A stretch of DNA of 6,764 nt. Origin: Rhodospirillales bacterium (GTDB lineage Bacteria > Pseudomonadota > Alphaproteobacteria > Rhodospirillales > Casp-alpha2). The stretch is taken from positions 1 to 6,764 of the forward strand of contig JAJFIE010000127.1 in the NCBI GenBank assembly GCA_021775275.1, given 5' to 3'. Shown here piece after piece: positions 1-6,764 of this stretch (position 1 is its first letter; every line of letters begins with the position of its first letter). Under the pieces are notes generated by a model, which saw only the letters and a list, made by a program, of their open reading frames with translations, made no database searches and had not been told where the DNA came from. The translations under genes were made by a program, and so were the position numbers.

Positions 1-3000
1 TCTGCAACAGGCGGTGGATCAGGTTGCCGCGACGGAACCGGGTTGTGTCATTGTCCAAAAACGGCGGCATGACGGGCGGTTCCTCGCCATCGGGCCGGGA
101 CGGCGACAGCGGCTGGAACGGCTCAGGTTCCGGCGCGGGGGCCGAGAACAGCCAGCCGGGGGGCGATGCCGCCGCCGGGATGATCAGGTCTGCCGCCTCT
201 TCCGTTTCGGGTGGCGCTGTCTGGGGTGTGGTAAAGCCGAACCCGTCATCCGGCGTCCCGCCCAGAAAATGCGCGCCCTGCAATCCGGCGATGGCGGGGC
301 GGATCAACTCGTACCACGATCCTTCATCGCGGCCATGCTCCTTCCTGTCGCTGCGTTTGCCGCGTTCCCAGCCCATCACGTACAGACGATCACGCGCCCG
401 CGTCATGGCGACATAGAGCAGGCGGCGGTATTCCTCCAGCCGCGCCTGCTTCATGCCGTCGCGCAAGGCCGCACAGTGTTCCGTCTCATTGGCCTTGATG
501 CCCGGCCATAGCGGCAGGGCGGGATCATTCTCCCGGACTTCTCCCACAATATCGTCCGAAGGCGTGGTCCACAGCACGCGTTCCCTGGTCGAACTGCCGG
601 GTTCGCTGCATGTATCCGGCAGGATGACGATATTCGCCTCAAGTCCCTTGGAGCCGTGCACAGTCATGACCCGCACCTCGCCGCGCCCGGTATCCATATC
701 CCGCTTGATGTCCGTTCCACCGGCCTCAAACCACGCCAGAAACCCTTGCAGGGACGACACATGGTCGCGTTCGTAGGCGATGGTCTGGGCGAGGAACTCA
801 TCAATCGGGTCATTGGCTTCCGGCCCCAGTCGCGCAAGCAGCTTTCGGCGACCGCGCCCGGCCCCGAGCAGACGGGAGAAGAACTCAAAAGGAGGGCTGA
901 AATCCGCCCTGGCCAGCAGGTCGTCCAGGATGGCCCGGGCATCCTCACACGTCGTCCGGCTTTTCAGCGTTTGCCACAATGTTCCTGTCCGGGCATGCGC
1001 AAGATCAAAAAGCCTGTCTTCGCTGAAACCGATGAACGGCCCTTTCAGCACGGTCGCCAGGGTCAGATCATCTTCCGGCAGCAAGGCGAACCGCGCCGCC
1101 GCCATCAGGTCCATGACGGCGATCTGTTCGCTGAGGATCATGCGGTCACTCCCCGCAACGGGAATGCCCCTGGCCTTCAGGCGGCGCACCATTTCTTCGG
1201 CGAACTGCCCCCGTTTCGGCACCAGAATCATGATATCGCCGGGGTTGATCGGACGGTCTTTGGATTCCAGGATTTCCTTCCGGTCGCACCACCGGGCGAT
1301 GGTTTGGGCAATGGATTCCGCCGTCCGCGCCATGGGACTTGAAGGCCTGATCCGGTCCACCGGCGCATCCCATGGGCCGGGTTCCGCGATTGTCTCGCGC
1401 TGGAAGGCGTGCCACAACTCGGCGACGCCGCCATGATCGTGGCGTTGTGCGTGATGGCGGGTGCCCGCCGCATCCGCCACGCCGTTCTGGGCCTCGGGGC
1501 GCTGGAATACCGCATCCACCACGTTCAGAACGGCGCTGGTGGTGCGGAAGGATTGCACCAGTTCCACAGTCTTCCAGCCCATCCCCGCAGCCATCGTGCG
1601 GTCGCGGAAATAATCGTGCATGCGGGCGAACCCTCGCGGGTCCGCGCCCTGAAAGCTGTAGATGGACTGTTTTTTGTCGCCCACGGCGAAGATCGTCCGT
1701 GGCGGCGGGCTGTCCGGGTGGCCAGGGCCGCCAAACTGCTCGCTCTCATAAGGGCGCCCGTTCTCATAGGTTCCTTCGCCGGAAAAAAACTCGTCGGCCA
1801 GATGGCGGATCACCTGCCACTGCTCGGGGCTGGTGTCCTGCGCTTCATCCACCAGAATATGATCAATGCCGCCGTCCAGTTTGAAATGAACCCAGCTTGC
1901 GCCACGATCCCGCTGCAACAGCGTCAACGCCTTGAGGATCAGGTCGTCATAATCCATCAGGGCGCGCGCGTGTTTCAGTTCCTCATAACGTTCGATCACC
2001 GCCGTGCCGACCCGCACCAGATGTCCGGTATCGCGGGCAATCTGTGCGGCTTTCAGTTTTTCCGCCAGGGCATGGATGCGCGCCTGTTCGCTGAACAGCG
2101 CGGCGGCGGCGGCGGGATCCTGTTCCCGTGGTTTTTTGGTGATGATCCCGCTCTCGGCCCGTGGTGCGCCCTCCTTGGTGAGAAATACTGGCAGGTAGTC
2201 ACGTTCCAGCCGCGCTGCGCGATCATCCACGTCCGCTGCCAGCCAGGTCGCCAGACGGGGCGCGCGTTCCCTGTCGCCCTTGCCGCCCGATTCCAGTGCG
2301 ACGATGGCGGCCATAAGTTCCGTTCGGTCAAACGCCGCTTCATCCGCCCCCGCGCGCAGGATTGCATCGAAGCTTTCGTTGGCTCCCAGGCCCAGGTGCG
2401 CCCTGATGGCCCGGTCCATATCGGCGACGCTGCCGAGTTGCTCATGGGCGTGTTTCAGTCGCTCGCGCTTGTTCAGCAGCTCTTTCAGAATGTCATCGAA
2501 GCTGCCCTCGTCGAGCAGTCCGGCAATGGCGTCCAGGGCGATCGCGATGGGAGAACGGGAATCATCGAAGGCCTGCCGGTAAACCCTCTCGCGGGCTTCG
2601 CCCATGAGTTCCGCCTGCGCCCGGTCGTCCATGACGCTGACATGGGGCGCGACCCGGGCCTCGATGGGGAATCTGCCCAGCAGGGATTCGCAGAACGCAT
2701 GGATGGTGCGGATTTTCAAACCACCCGGCGCTTCCAGTGATTCAGCAAACAGCCGCCGCGCCCGTTTAAGATCATCACCATCCGGCGGCGTTCCCAGCAG
2801 GTCGACCAGAGATACCCGAAGCGGTTCATCGGCCATGACCGCCCATTGACCCAAGCGTCCGGATAGCCGGTTTTCCATTTCGGCGGCGGCGGCCTTGGTG
2901 AATGTCAGGCAGAGAATTTTTTCCGGCGGCACACCACGGAGCAGCAACCGCGAAATGCGATCGATCAGCACCCGGGTCTTGCCGGTTCCGGCGTTGGCGC

Positions 3001-3091
3001 TGACCCATACGGAACTGGCCGGATCGGCGGCGATGCGCTGTTGGGCTGTGGCGTGTTCCAGGCTGCTTTCATTGTCGGGAGGGGGCGTCAT
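1..3091 (-). CDS. addA: AddA, ATP-dependent helicase/nuclease subunit A (3' end of gene beyond window)
   Basis: AddA is the motor subunit of the AddAB helicase-nuclease, a cytoplasmic enzyme that unwinds and degrades double-strand break ends and yields 3' tails for RecA. The frame is open for 1030 codons from ATG at 3091 to the left edge. Superfamily 1 helicase motifs appear in order: Walker A AGTGKT (residues 34-39, K38), motif Ia LTFTKAAAAEM (62-72), the AddA-like IHAFCESLLGRFP (130-142), motif II VDEAQD (414-419), motif III GDKKQSIYSFQGA (471-483), motif IV QSFRTT (513-518), SLQGFLAWFE (780-789), motif V TVHGSKGLE (810-818) and motif VI LLYVAMTRARDRL (891-903). A proline-rich linker (about 977-1011) leads to RGNLIHRLLQ (1021-1030). 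H1026 there is probably the first residue of the RecB-family nuclease site; the remaining D and K residues lie outside the window. Alphaproteobacterial AddA is usually about 1150-1200 residues, so roughly 120-170 are missing. The start is supported by a strong Shine-Dalgarno sequence and by a four-base overlap with addB. UvrD/Rep and RecB are less likely because of the AddA-specific segments and the addB neighbour. Confidence 0.96.
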   Translation of the reverse strand, partial: MTPPPDNESSLEHATAQQRIAADPASSVWVSANAGTGKTRVLIDRISRLLLRGVPPEKILCLTFTKAAAAEMENRLSGRLGQWAVMADEPLRVSLVDLLGTPPDGDDLKRARRLFAESLEAPGGLKIRTIHAFCESLLGRFPIEARVAPHVSVMDDRAQAELMGEARERVYRQAFDDSRSPIAIALDAIAGLLDEGSFDDILKELLNKRERLKHAHEQLGSVADMDRAIRAHLGLGANESFDAILRAGADEAAFDRTELMAAIVALESGGKGDRERAPRLATWLAADVDDRAARLERDYLPVFLTKEGAPRAESGIITKKPREQDPAAAAALFSEQARIHALAEKLKAAQIARDTGHLVRVGTAVIERYEELKHARALMDYDDLILKALTLLQRDRGASWVHFKLDGGIDHILVDEAQDTSPEQWQVIRHLADEFFSGEGTYENGRPYESEQFGGPGHPDSPPPRTIFAVGDKKQSIYSFQGADPRGFARMHDYFRDRTMAAGMGWKTVELVQSFRTTSAVLNVVDAVFQRPEAQNGVADAAGTRHHAQRHDHGGVAELWHAFQRETIAEPGPWDAPVDRIRPSSPMARTAESIAQTIARWCDRKEILESKDRPINPGDIMILVPKRGQFAEEMVRRLKARGIPVAGSDRMILSEQIAVMDLMAAARFALLPEDDLTLATVLKGPFIGFSEDRLFDLAHARTGTLWQTLKSRTTCEDARAILDDLLARADFSPPFEFFSRLLGAGRGRRKLLARLGPEANDPIDEFLAQTIAYERDHVSSLQGFLAWFEAGGTDIKRDMDTGRGEVRVMTVHGSKGLEANIVILPDTCSEPGSSTRERVLWTTPSDDIVGEVRENDPALPLWPGIKANETEHCAALRDGMKQARLEEYRRLLYVAMTRARDRLYVMGWERGKRSDRKEHGRDEGSWYELIRPAIAGLQGAHFLGGTPDDGFGFTTPQTAPPETEEAADLIIPAAASPPGWLFSAPAPEPEPFQPLSPSRPDGEEPPVMPPFLDNDTTRFRRGNLIHRLLQ
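3088..3091 (-). other. addB stop / addA start overlap (ATGA)
   Basis: The addB stop codon TGA (3088-3090) overlaps the addA start codon ATG (3089-3091) as ATGA. This is a classic arrangement for translational coupling and would help keep the two subunits of the heterodimer at matched levels. The overlap is directly visible; the coupling is inferred. Confidence 0.9.
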
Positions 3092-6051
3092 TGCTCGTCC
3101 TCCTCGCTTAGCCACTCCCGGACCCGCGCCAAATGGTCGTAATCTCCGGTTTCACGGGCTTTCATGGGGCGCAGATGCGAATGATAGGGCTTGTCCGCCT
3201 GATCGTATTCGCTGACCAGTTGCTGTAATCCGTTCCAGGCGGTTTCCGCCACCGCATGGGCGTCCAGCTTCAGGGTTTTTACTTCACCCGGCACCCGACC
3301 GCCAGACAGGCGGATATAGCTCAGCGCGCGCACCTCGTCGGTTGGCGCGCCGGCAAACCTGCCGCGCTCGGCCATGGCGGCTTCCAGTGGTAATTGAGGC
3401 TCCAGACCGGTTTCAGCCTGTGGCGCGGTGGCGATAACGCCGGTCTTGTAGTCAATGATGGCCAGACCACCGCCACCGAGCCGGTCAATACGGTCAGCTC
3501 GCGCATGCAGACGGAAGGGTCCGCCGGGGGCTTCAAATTCAATTTCGCCTTTTGATTCCACCACGACAGGCATGGCGCCACCGCGCCGCCGGGCGCGTTC
3601 GTCGGCAATGAACCATCTGGCGATACGCTTGAACCGTGGCCACCAGAACGCCCGGACGCCGGGTCGGGTCATGTGATCGCCAAAGGCCTGACGACCAACC
3701 TCGATCAGCCGGTCCTCCGCATCATCCGGCAGGTCATCCATGTGGGCGCGCATAAAATCCTCCAGCGCGTCATGCACGATGGTGCCCCGTTGGGCGGCGC
3801 CGGGATCGGCATCAATGGGATCAAGGGGCTCCAGGCCCAGCACATAGCGCGCGTAAATGGCATAGGGGTCGCGTTGCAGCGTGCGGATACGGGTCACCGA
3901 CAGGCGGCGGGGGCGGGCGCTTACAGGAGGCCTCGGTTCGGGCGGCGCCGGGGTCAATTCCTCGGACTTTGTCGGCGTATCCAGCGCCATGGCCAGGGCA
4001 AGACTGTCACGGTCCGAAACAAATTGGTCGGCGTCGGTGGATATGGAGGCAAGGTTTTCGATCCGCCGCAGCCAGCGCGATGTCACCGTGGGCGTGCCGT
4101 CCACACGATCTGCGCGGGTCAGGATGATGTGCGGTGCGGCGAATGCCTGGGCAAAATCGTGCGCCGAAAGCCCGATCCGGCGTTCCGGCACAGGCAGGCC
4201 GAAGGCCGTCATCATGGGGCGGCTCATCCACGGGCTGGCGGCGGGTTCGGGCGGCCATGTTCCCTCATTGAGACCGCCTAGTATTAGCGTGTCGGCGTGC
4301 TGCAAACGGGCTTCCATGGGTCCCCAGATTTGTACCCGGGGATGCCGGTTATGGCGCGGTCGCACCACGCGTCCCATCATCAGGGTGTCGAGCAGGGCGG
4401 CATAATCGCCACCCGTAACCGTCATGCTGTCATCCAGCGCGTCATGCAGTTCGGCGACGAAGGTCGCCAGTGCTTCGCCCGCTTCGCCCCGCCAGAGGCG
4501 CTCCGCGCCACGCGCATCATCGCTTGCGGCCAGCGCTTCGCAAACTGTCACATGAATTTTAAGCAAAGCCGCAAACGGTAATGCGGCGTCATCCATGGCA
4601 TCACTCAGTGGCATAACAAGGCCTTCGAGCCGATCAAGGAATACCACCAGGGGGCCATGCTCGACGTTACCCTCCAATGCCTTGCGGAGGCCGGTCATGC
4701 CGGGTTCCGGGCGCACGCCGCGCAGGGCGGCGATCTCCAGGCCCCGGATATGCGCCCGGCACGCGGCAGGGTTTTCTCCACACGCCGCCAGGGGATGCTT
4801 CAGCGCCGCCAACAGGGGAACAGGAGATAATTTTTCCGCAACCATGGCGGCGGTCAGGCGCAGGAAGGCGCCGGGGGCGGTCTGATCCAACGGAATTCCG
4901 GCTGAATCATCGACCTCGATATCCCAGCGGGAAAGCTCGGATGCTACCCGGCGGGCCAGATTCCGGTCCGGCGTGATCAGGGCGGCTGTCTTGCCCGGTG
5001 TTTCCAGTGTGCGGCGAATGGCGATGGCGATGACCTCCGCTTCCTTGCCGGGATCGGGGCAATCGACCCGTTCGACGCCAGACAGGGCGTCGGCGGATAT
5101 GACGTCTTCTGTTACCGGGGTGTCGGTGGCGGGGGCGGGAAGCAGGGCATAGCGCAACAACGTTGAACGCGATTCCGGGGCGACCGCGCCGACCGCGTCA
5201 GGAACAGGCCATGCCGCAACATCCGGGCGGGAAACATCCAGATGCTCCAGCAGGTGTTTCAAGCCGAACTGGGGATGAGCCGGGCCAACCGCATCCCATG
5301 CGGCGCTGCCCAGTTTTGTGTCGAGGCCGGGCAGTACGACGGCGCCCGCAGGCAATGTGGAAATTGTCGCCAGTAGATCGGCCGTGGCCGGGATGCTGCC
5401 GGTGGACCCGGCGGCGATAATGGGCGTTTGGGGCGGGTTTTCCCGCCAGTGGGCGGCCTGGGCTTCGAGCAACAGATTGCGGCGGTCCGCCGGGTCAATG
5501 GTTCCTTCGGCGGCCAGAATAGCGGGCCAGTTTTCGGTCACCAGCTTCAAAAAATCAAGAGTCTGCCGCCAATGATCGGCGAACGACCCCACATCCAGTC
5601 GGTCGAGATCGGCAAAGTCGAGGCGCTCCGTGGCGACCTGATCCATCAGCCGCGCCAGTTCATTGGCCAGTAACGCCGCCTGGTCGGGCGACTGATCCGG
5701 ATCACGGCCGCGTATCAGGCGCATCAGGACAAGCTGTCGGCGGAGCGCCGGTACGGCAGGCGGCAATTCGAGAGCCTCGCCGCCGGGACTGCCCGGCAGG
5801 TCTTCCGAGAGCATCAACTCGTCCTCGTCCACATCGCCGATGGGCGTCATGCGGGGCAGCAGGGTGGGGCGACCTTCGCCAAGGCGAAGAAAGGCTTCAC
5901 GCAGGCTGCGGCAGGACCGCCGCGTCGGCAGGAGGATATGATAGCGGGCCAGAGCGACCGGATCGCCGCCGGTTTCGGTGATGATCCCGTATGCGAGGGC
6001 CTCGACAAAGGGAAAACGGGCGGGAATGGTGTAGACGCGCCGGGTGCTCAT
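3088..6051 (-). CDS. addB: AddB, helicase-like/nuclease subunit B, alphaproteobacterial type (complete)
   Basis: AddB is the partner of AddA in double-strand break resection. The 987-residue product matches the usual size of the alphaproteobacterial form. The N-terminus (VYTIPARFPFVEALA, residues 6-20) sits where other AddB and UvrD-like proteins carry a Walker A P-loop, and no GxxxxGK[ST] is visible, so this subunit is probably not an ATPase. LLPTRRSCRSLREAF (40-54) resembles the following conserved strand. The core signature LILGGLNEGTWPP (589-601), then SPWMSRPM and PERRIGLSAHDFAQAF (622-637), is typical of AddB. The C-terminal PD-(D/E)XK nuclease shows RGTIVHDALEDF (755-766, H760), RADRIDR (851-857, D853), IIDYKTG (865-871, D867 and K869) and QLPLE (886-890). 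All five cysteines (47, 331, 424, 431, 504) lie before this domain, so the four-cysteine iron-sulphur cluster known from Bacillus subtilis AddB is absent. The start is chosen because the N-terminus fits the family and lies four bases after the upstream stop. No strong Shine-Dalgarno sequence precedes it, suggesting coupled translation. Confidence 0.96.
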   Translation of the reverse strand: MSTRRVYTIPARFPFVEALAYGIITETGGDPVALARYHILLPTRRSCRSLREAFLRLGEGRPTLLPRMTPIGDVDEDELMLSEDLPGSPGGEALELPPAVPALRRQLVLMRLIRGRDPDQSPDQAALLANELARLMDQVATERLDFADLDRLDVGSFADHWRQTLDFLKLVTENWPAILAAEGTIDPADRRNLLLEAQAAHWRENPPQTPIIAAGSTGSIPATADLLATISTLPAGAVVLPGLDTKLGSAAWDAVGPAHPQFGLKHLLEHLDVSRPDVAAWPVPDAVGAVAPESRSTLLRYALLPAPATDTPVTEDVISADALSGVERVDCPDPGKEAEVIAIAIRRTLETPGKTAALITPDRNLARRVASELSRWDIEVDDSAGIPLDQTAPGAFLRLTAAMVAEKLSPVPLLAALKHPLAACGENPAACRAHIRGLEIAALRGVRPEPGMTGLRKALEGNVEHGPLVVFLDRLEGLVMPLSDAMDDAALPFAALLKIHVTVCEALAASDDARGAERLWRGEAGEALATFVAELHDALDDSMTVTGGDYAALLDTLMMGRVVRPRHNRHPRVQIWGPMEARLQHADTLILGGLNEGTWPPEPAASPWMSRPMMTAFGLPVPERRIGLSAHDFAQAFAAPHIILTRADRVDGTPTVTSRWLRRIENLASISTDADQFVSDRDSLALAMALDTPTKSEELTPAPPEPRPPVSARPRRLSVTRIRTLQRDPYAIYARYVLGLEPLDPIDADPGAAQRGTIVHDALEDFMRAHMDDLPDDAEDRLIEVGRQAFGDHMTRPGVRAFWWPRFKRIARWFIADERARRRGGAMPVVVESKGEIEFEAPGGPFRLHARADRIDRLGGGGLAIIDYKTGVIATAPQAETGLEPQLPLEAAMAERGRFAGAPTDEVRALSYIRLSGGRVPGEVKTLKLDAHAVAETAWNGLQQLVSEYDQADKPYHSHLRPMKARETGDYDHLARVREWLSEEDEQ
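3099..3104 (-). promoter_or_regulatory. Shine-Dalgarno sequence of addA inside the end of addB
   Basis: Read on the minus strand this is AGGAGG, a full match to the anti-Shine-Dalgarno consensus, seven bases before the addA ATG. The same bases encode part of the acidic C-terminal tail of AddB (SEEDEQ), so one stretch serves both the end of addB and ribosome loading for addA. It fixes the addA start at 3091. Confidence 0.85.
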
Positions 6052-6058
6052 GCCATCA
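6052..6058 (-). other. nucleotidyltransferase/addB junction, four-base gap
   Basis: The nucleotidyltransferase stop TGA (6056-6058) is followed by four bases and then the addB ATG (6049-6051). The preceding bases contain no purine-rich Shine-Dalgarno sequence. There is no room for a promoter or terminator, so addB is expected to be co-transcribed with, and probably translationally dependent on, the upstream gene. A second ATG at 6054-6056 overlaps the stop but is out of frame with addB. Confidence 0.8.
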
Positions 6059-6764
6059 ACGATGCTGGATGCCGGAATAACGATGTTTCATATAACTCTC
6101 GGCTTCCGCCAAACCTTCAGGCGTGCCGATATGAAACCATTCGCCGTCATGAACGACACCATAGAGACGATTGTTCTCGATGGCCCGGTCATAGAGAATA
6201 TTCAGAGAAAACACACCTTCCGGGGCATTGTCGAACAGTCGGGAATGAAGAATCTGGATGCCGGTGAAAAGAAACGGACAAACTTCCTGCTCGGGTCGCC
6301 GGGTCAGTCGTCCATCCGATTCGGCGAGGAAATCGCCCCGGCCGTTATAGCCATAGGCATCCACCGTGGAATGCAGCAGCAGCAGGGCGTCCATGGCCTG
6401 ATCATCCCAGATATCGGCCATGCGGCGCAGGGCGTCGGTCGGCCCGTTGAGCCACAGGGCATCGCCGTTTACGGCATAGAAGGGCCCGTCGCCCAATAGC
6501 GGTAACGCCTGCCTGATGCCGCCGCCGGTCTCAAGGCGCTCATCTTCCCGCGAGATGACAATGGTCGGCGAAGGTCGCTTGGCCAGATGATCTTCCATCA
6601 TGTCGGCCAGATAGAAGGTGTTAACTGCAGTCTGGGTAACGCCAACATCCTCCATGCGGTCGAGGGCGTGATCCAACAGACTGCGGTCCGCCACCTTCAG
6701 CAATGGTTTTGGCGTGTTGTCGGTGAGCGGGCGCATGCGCTCCCCCAGGCCAGCGGCCAGCACC
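6056..6764 (-). CDS. MurU-like sugar-phosphate nucleotidyltransferase (5' end beyond window)
   Basis: 235 codons are visible. The first full codon in the window is GTG (6761-6763), which is probably an internal valine, because family members begin with a few residues before the VLAAGLG motif; about 5-10 residues are missing. Visible motifs, numbered from that valine, are the nucleotide-binding loop LAAGLGERMRPLT (2-14) with TPKPLLKV (17-24), then SREDERLETGGGIRQALPLL (71-90), the probable metal-binding VNGD (98-101, D101), and the C-terminal GEWFHIGTPEGLAEAE (207-222). This is the short single-domain nucleotidyltransferase fold of N-acetylmuramate alpha-1-phosphate uridylyltransferase (MurU), which makes UDP-MurNAc from MurNAc-1-phosphate in peptidoglycan recycling. 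In alphaproteobacteria such genes often follow an AmgK-like sugar kinase and precede addB, which fits the context here, although the kinase would be outside the window. Mannose-1-phosphate or glucose-1-phosphate specificity cannot be excluded from sequence alone, so no gene symbol is given. Confidence 0.88.
   Translation of the reverse strand, partial: VLAAGLGERMRPLTDNTPKPLLKVADRSLLDHALDRMEDVGVTQTAVNTFYLADMMEDHLAKRPSPTIVISREDERLETGGGIRQALPLLGDGPFYAVNGDALWLNGPTDALRRMADIWDDQAMDALLLLHSTVDAYGYNGRGDFLAESDGRLTRRPEQEVCPFLFTGIQILHSRLFDNAPEGVFSLNILYDRAIENNRLYGVVHDGEWFHIGTPEGLAEAESYMKHRYSGIQHR

Noticed and set aside
1535..1542. A GCTGGTGG octamer identical to the Escherichia coli Chi site
   Set aside because: Chi of E. 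coli is read by RecBCD, not by AddAB of this lineage. One copy in several kilobases of GC-rich coding DNA is easily chance, and it falls on ordinary addA codons.
2096..2116. Run of GCC/GGC triplets resembling a microsatellite
   Set aside because: It encodes an alanine stretch in AddA (residues about 327-331) in frame, with mixed alanine codons nearby. This is common in GC-rich genes and too short to call a repeat element.
1965..2462. Repeated short sequence gcgtgtttcagt at two sites
   Set aside because: Both copies encode the short helical peptide LKHA in AddA and are about 480 bases apart with no wider similarity, so this is coincidence rather than a structured repeat.
1409..2740. A long plus-strand open frame of 443 codons antisense to addA
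   Set aside because: It lies in the frame exactly complementary to the addA codons. There, stops need the codons TTA, CTA or TCA in addA, which are rare in this GC-rich gene. Its translation resembles no family I know, while the opposite strand has continuous helicase motifs.
3673..4281. Plus-strand open frame of 202 codons antisense to addB
   Set aside because: This is the same complementary-frame effect opposite a clearly conserved addB. It shows no recognisable domain and no convincing ribosome binding site.
6044..6499. Plus-strand open frame of 151 codons antisense to the nucleotidyltransferase gene
   Set aside because: It is in the complementary frame of a well-supported gene and its translation has no family resemblance.
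1..6764. Search for CRISPR arrays, tRNAs, insertion sequences, terminators or a novel defence cassette
   Set aside because: Nearly every base is used by three overlapping or adjacent core genes. I saw no direct-repeat array, transposase, inverted terminal repeats or intergenic hairpin followed by a T run.

Overview
The window is a compact, fully coding stretch from what looks like an alphaproteobacterium with fairly high GC. All genes are on the minus strand and are read from the right edge to the left edge. This placement rests on three things: the AddB is of the alphaproteobacterial type (no N-terminal P-loop, no iron-sulphur cysteines), the sugar nucleotidyltransferase has an alphaproteobacterial-style C-terminus, and the gene order is nucleotidyltransferase-addB-addA. 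I would not name a genus; a Rhodospirillales-like lineage is possible but unproven.

Right part (6056-6764): the nearly complete 3' part of a MurU-like nucleotidyltransferase gene, lacking only the first few codons, which lie beyond the edge. Middle (3088-6051): a complete addB of 987 codons. Left part (1-3091): the first 1030 codons of addA, cut by the window edge just as its C-terminal nuclease domain begins. The gaps are minimal. Four bases separate the nucleotidyltransferase stop from the addB start, and addB and addA overlap by four bases (ATGA), with a strong Shine-Dalgarno sequence inside the end of addB. No stretch of non-coding DNA is large enough for a promoter, terminator, RNA gene or mobile element, and I see none. 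I translated the addA frame by hand from 3091 to 2 and it is open throughout.

Functionally, AddA and AddB form the heterodimeric helicase-nuclease that resects double-strand breaks and prepares 3' ends for RecA. AddA carries all the superfamily 1 helicase motifs and the start of one nuclease. AddB has lost its ATP-binding P-loop but keeps a complete-looking nuclease active site. The nucleotidyltransferase is most likely a peptidoglycan-recycling enzyme (MurNAc-1-phosphate to UDP-MurNAc). It appears to share the transcript without an obvious biochemical link to repair.

I found no undescribed system here. The points worth a second look are fine details of these known families: a possible metal-ligand replacement in the nucleotidyltransferase, the loss of both P-loop and cluster cysteines in AddB, a loop between AddA helicase motifs II and III, and the translational coupling.
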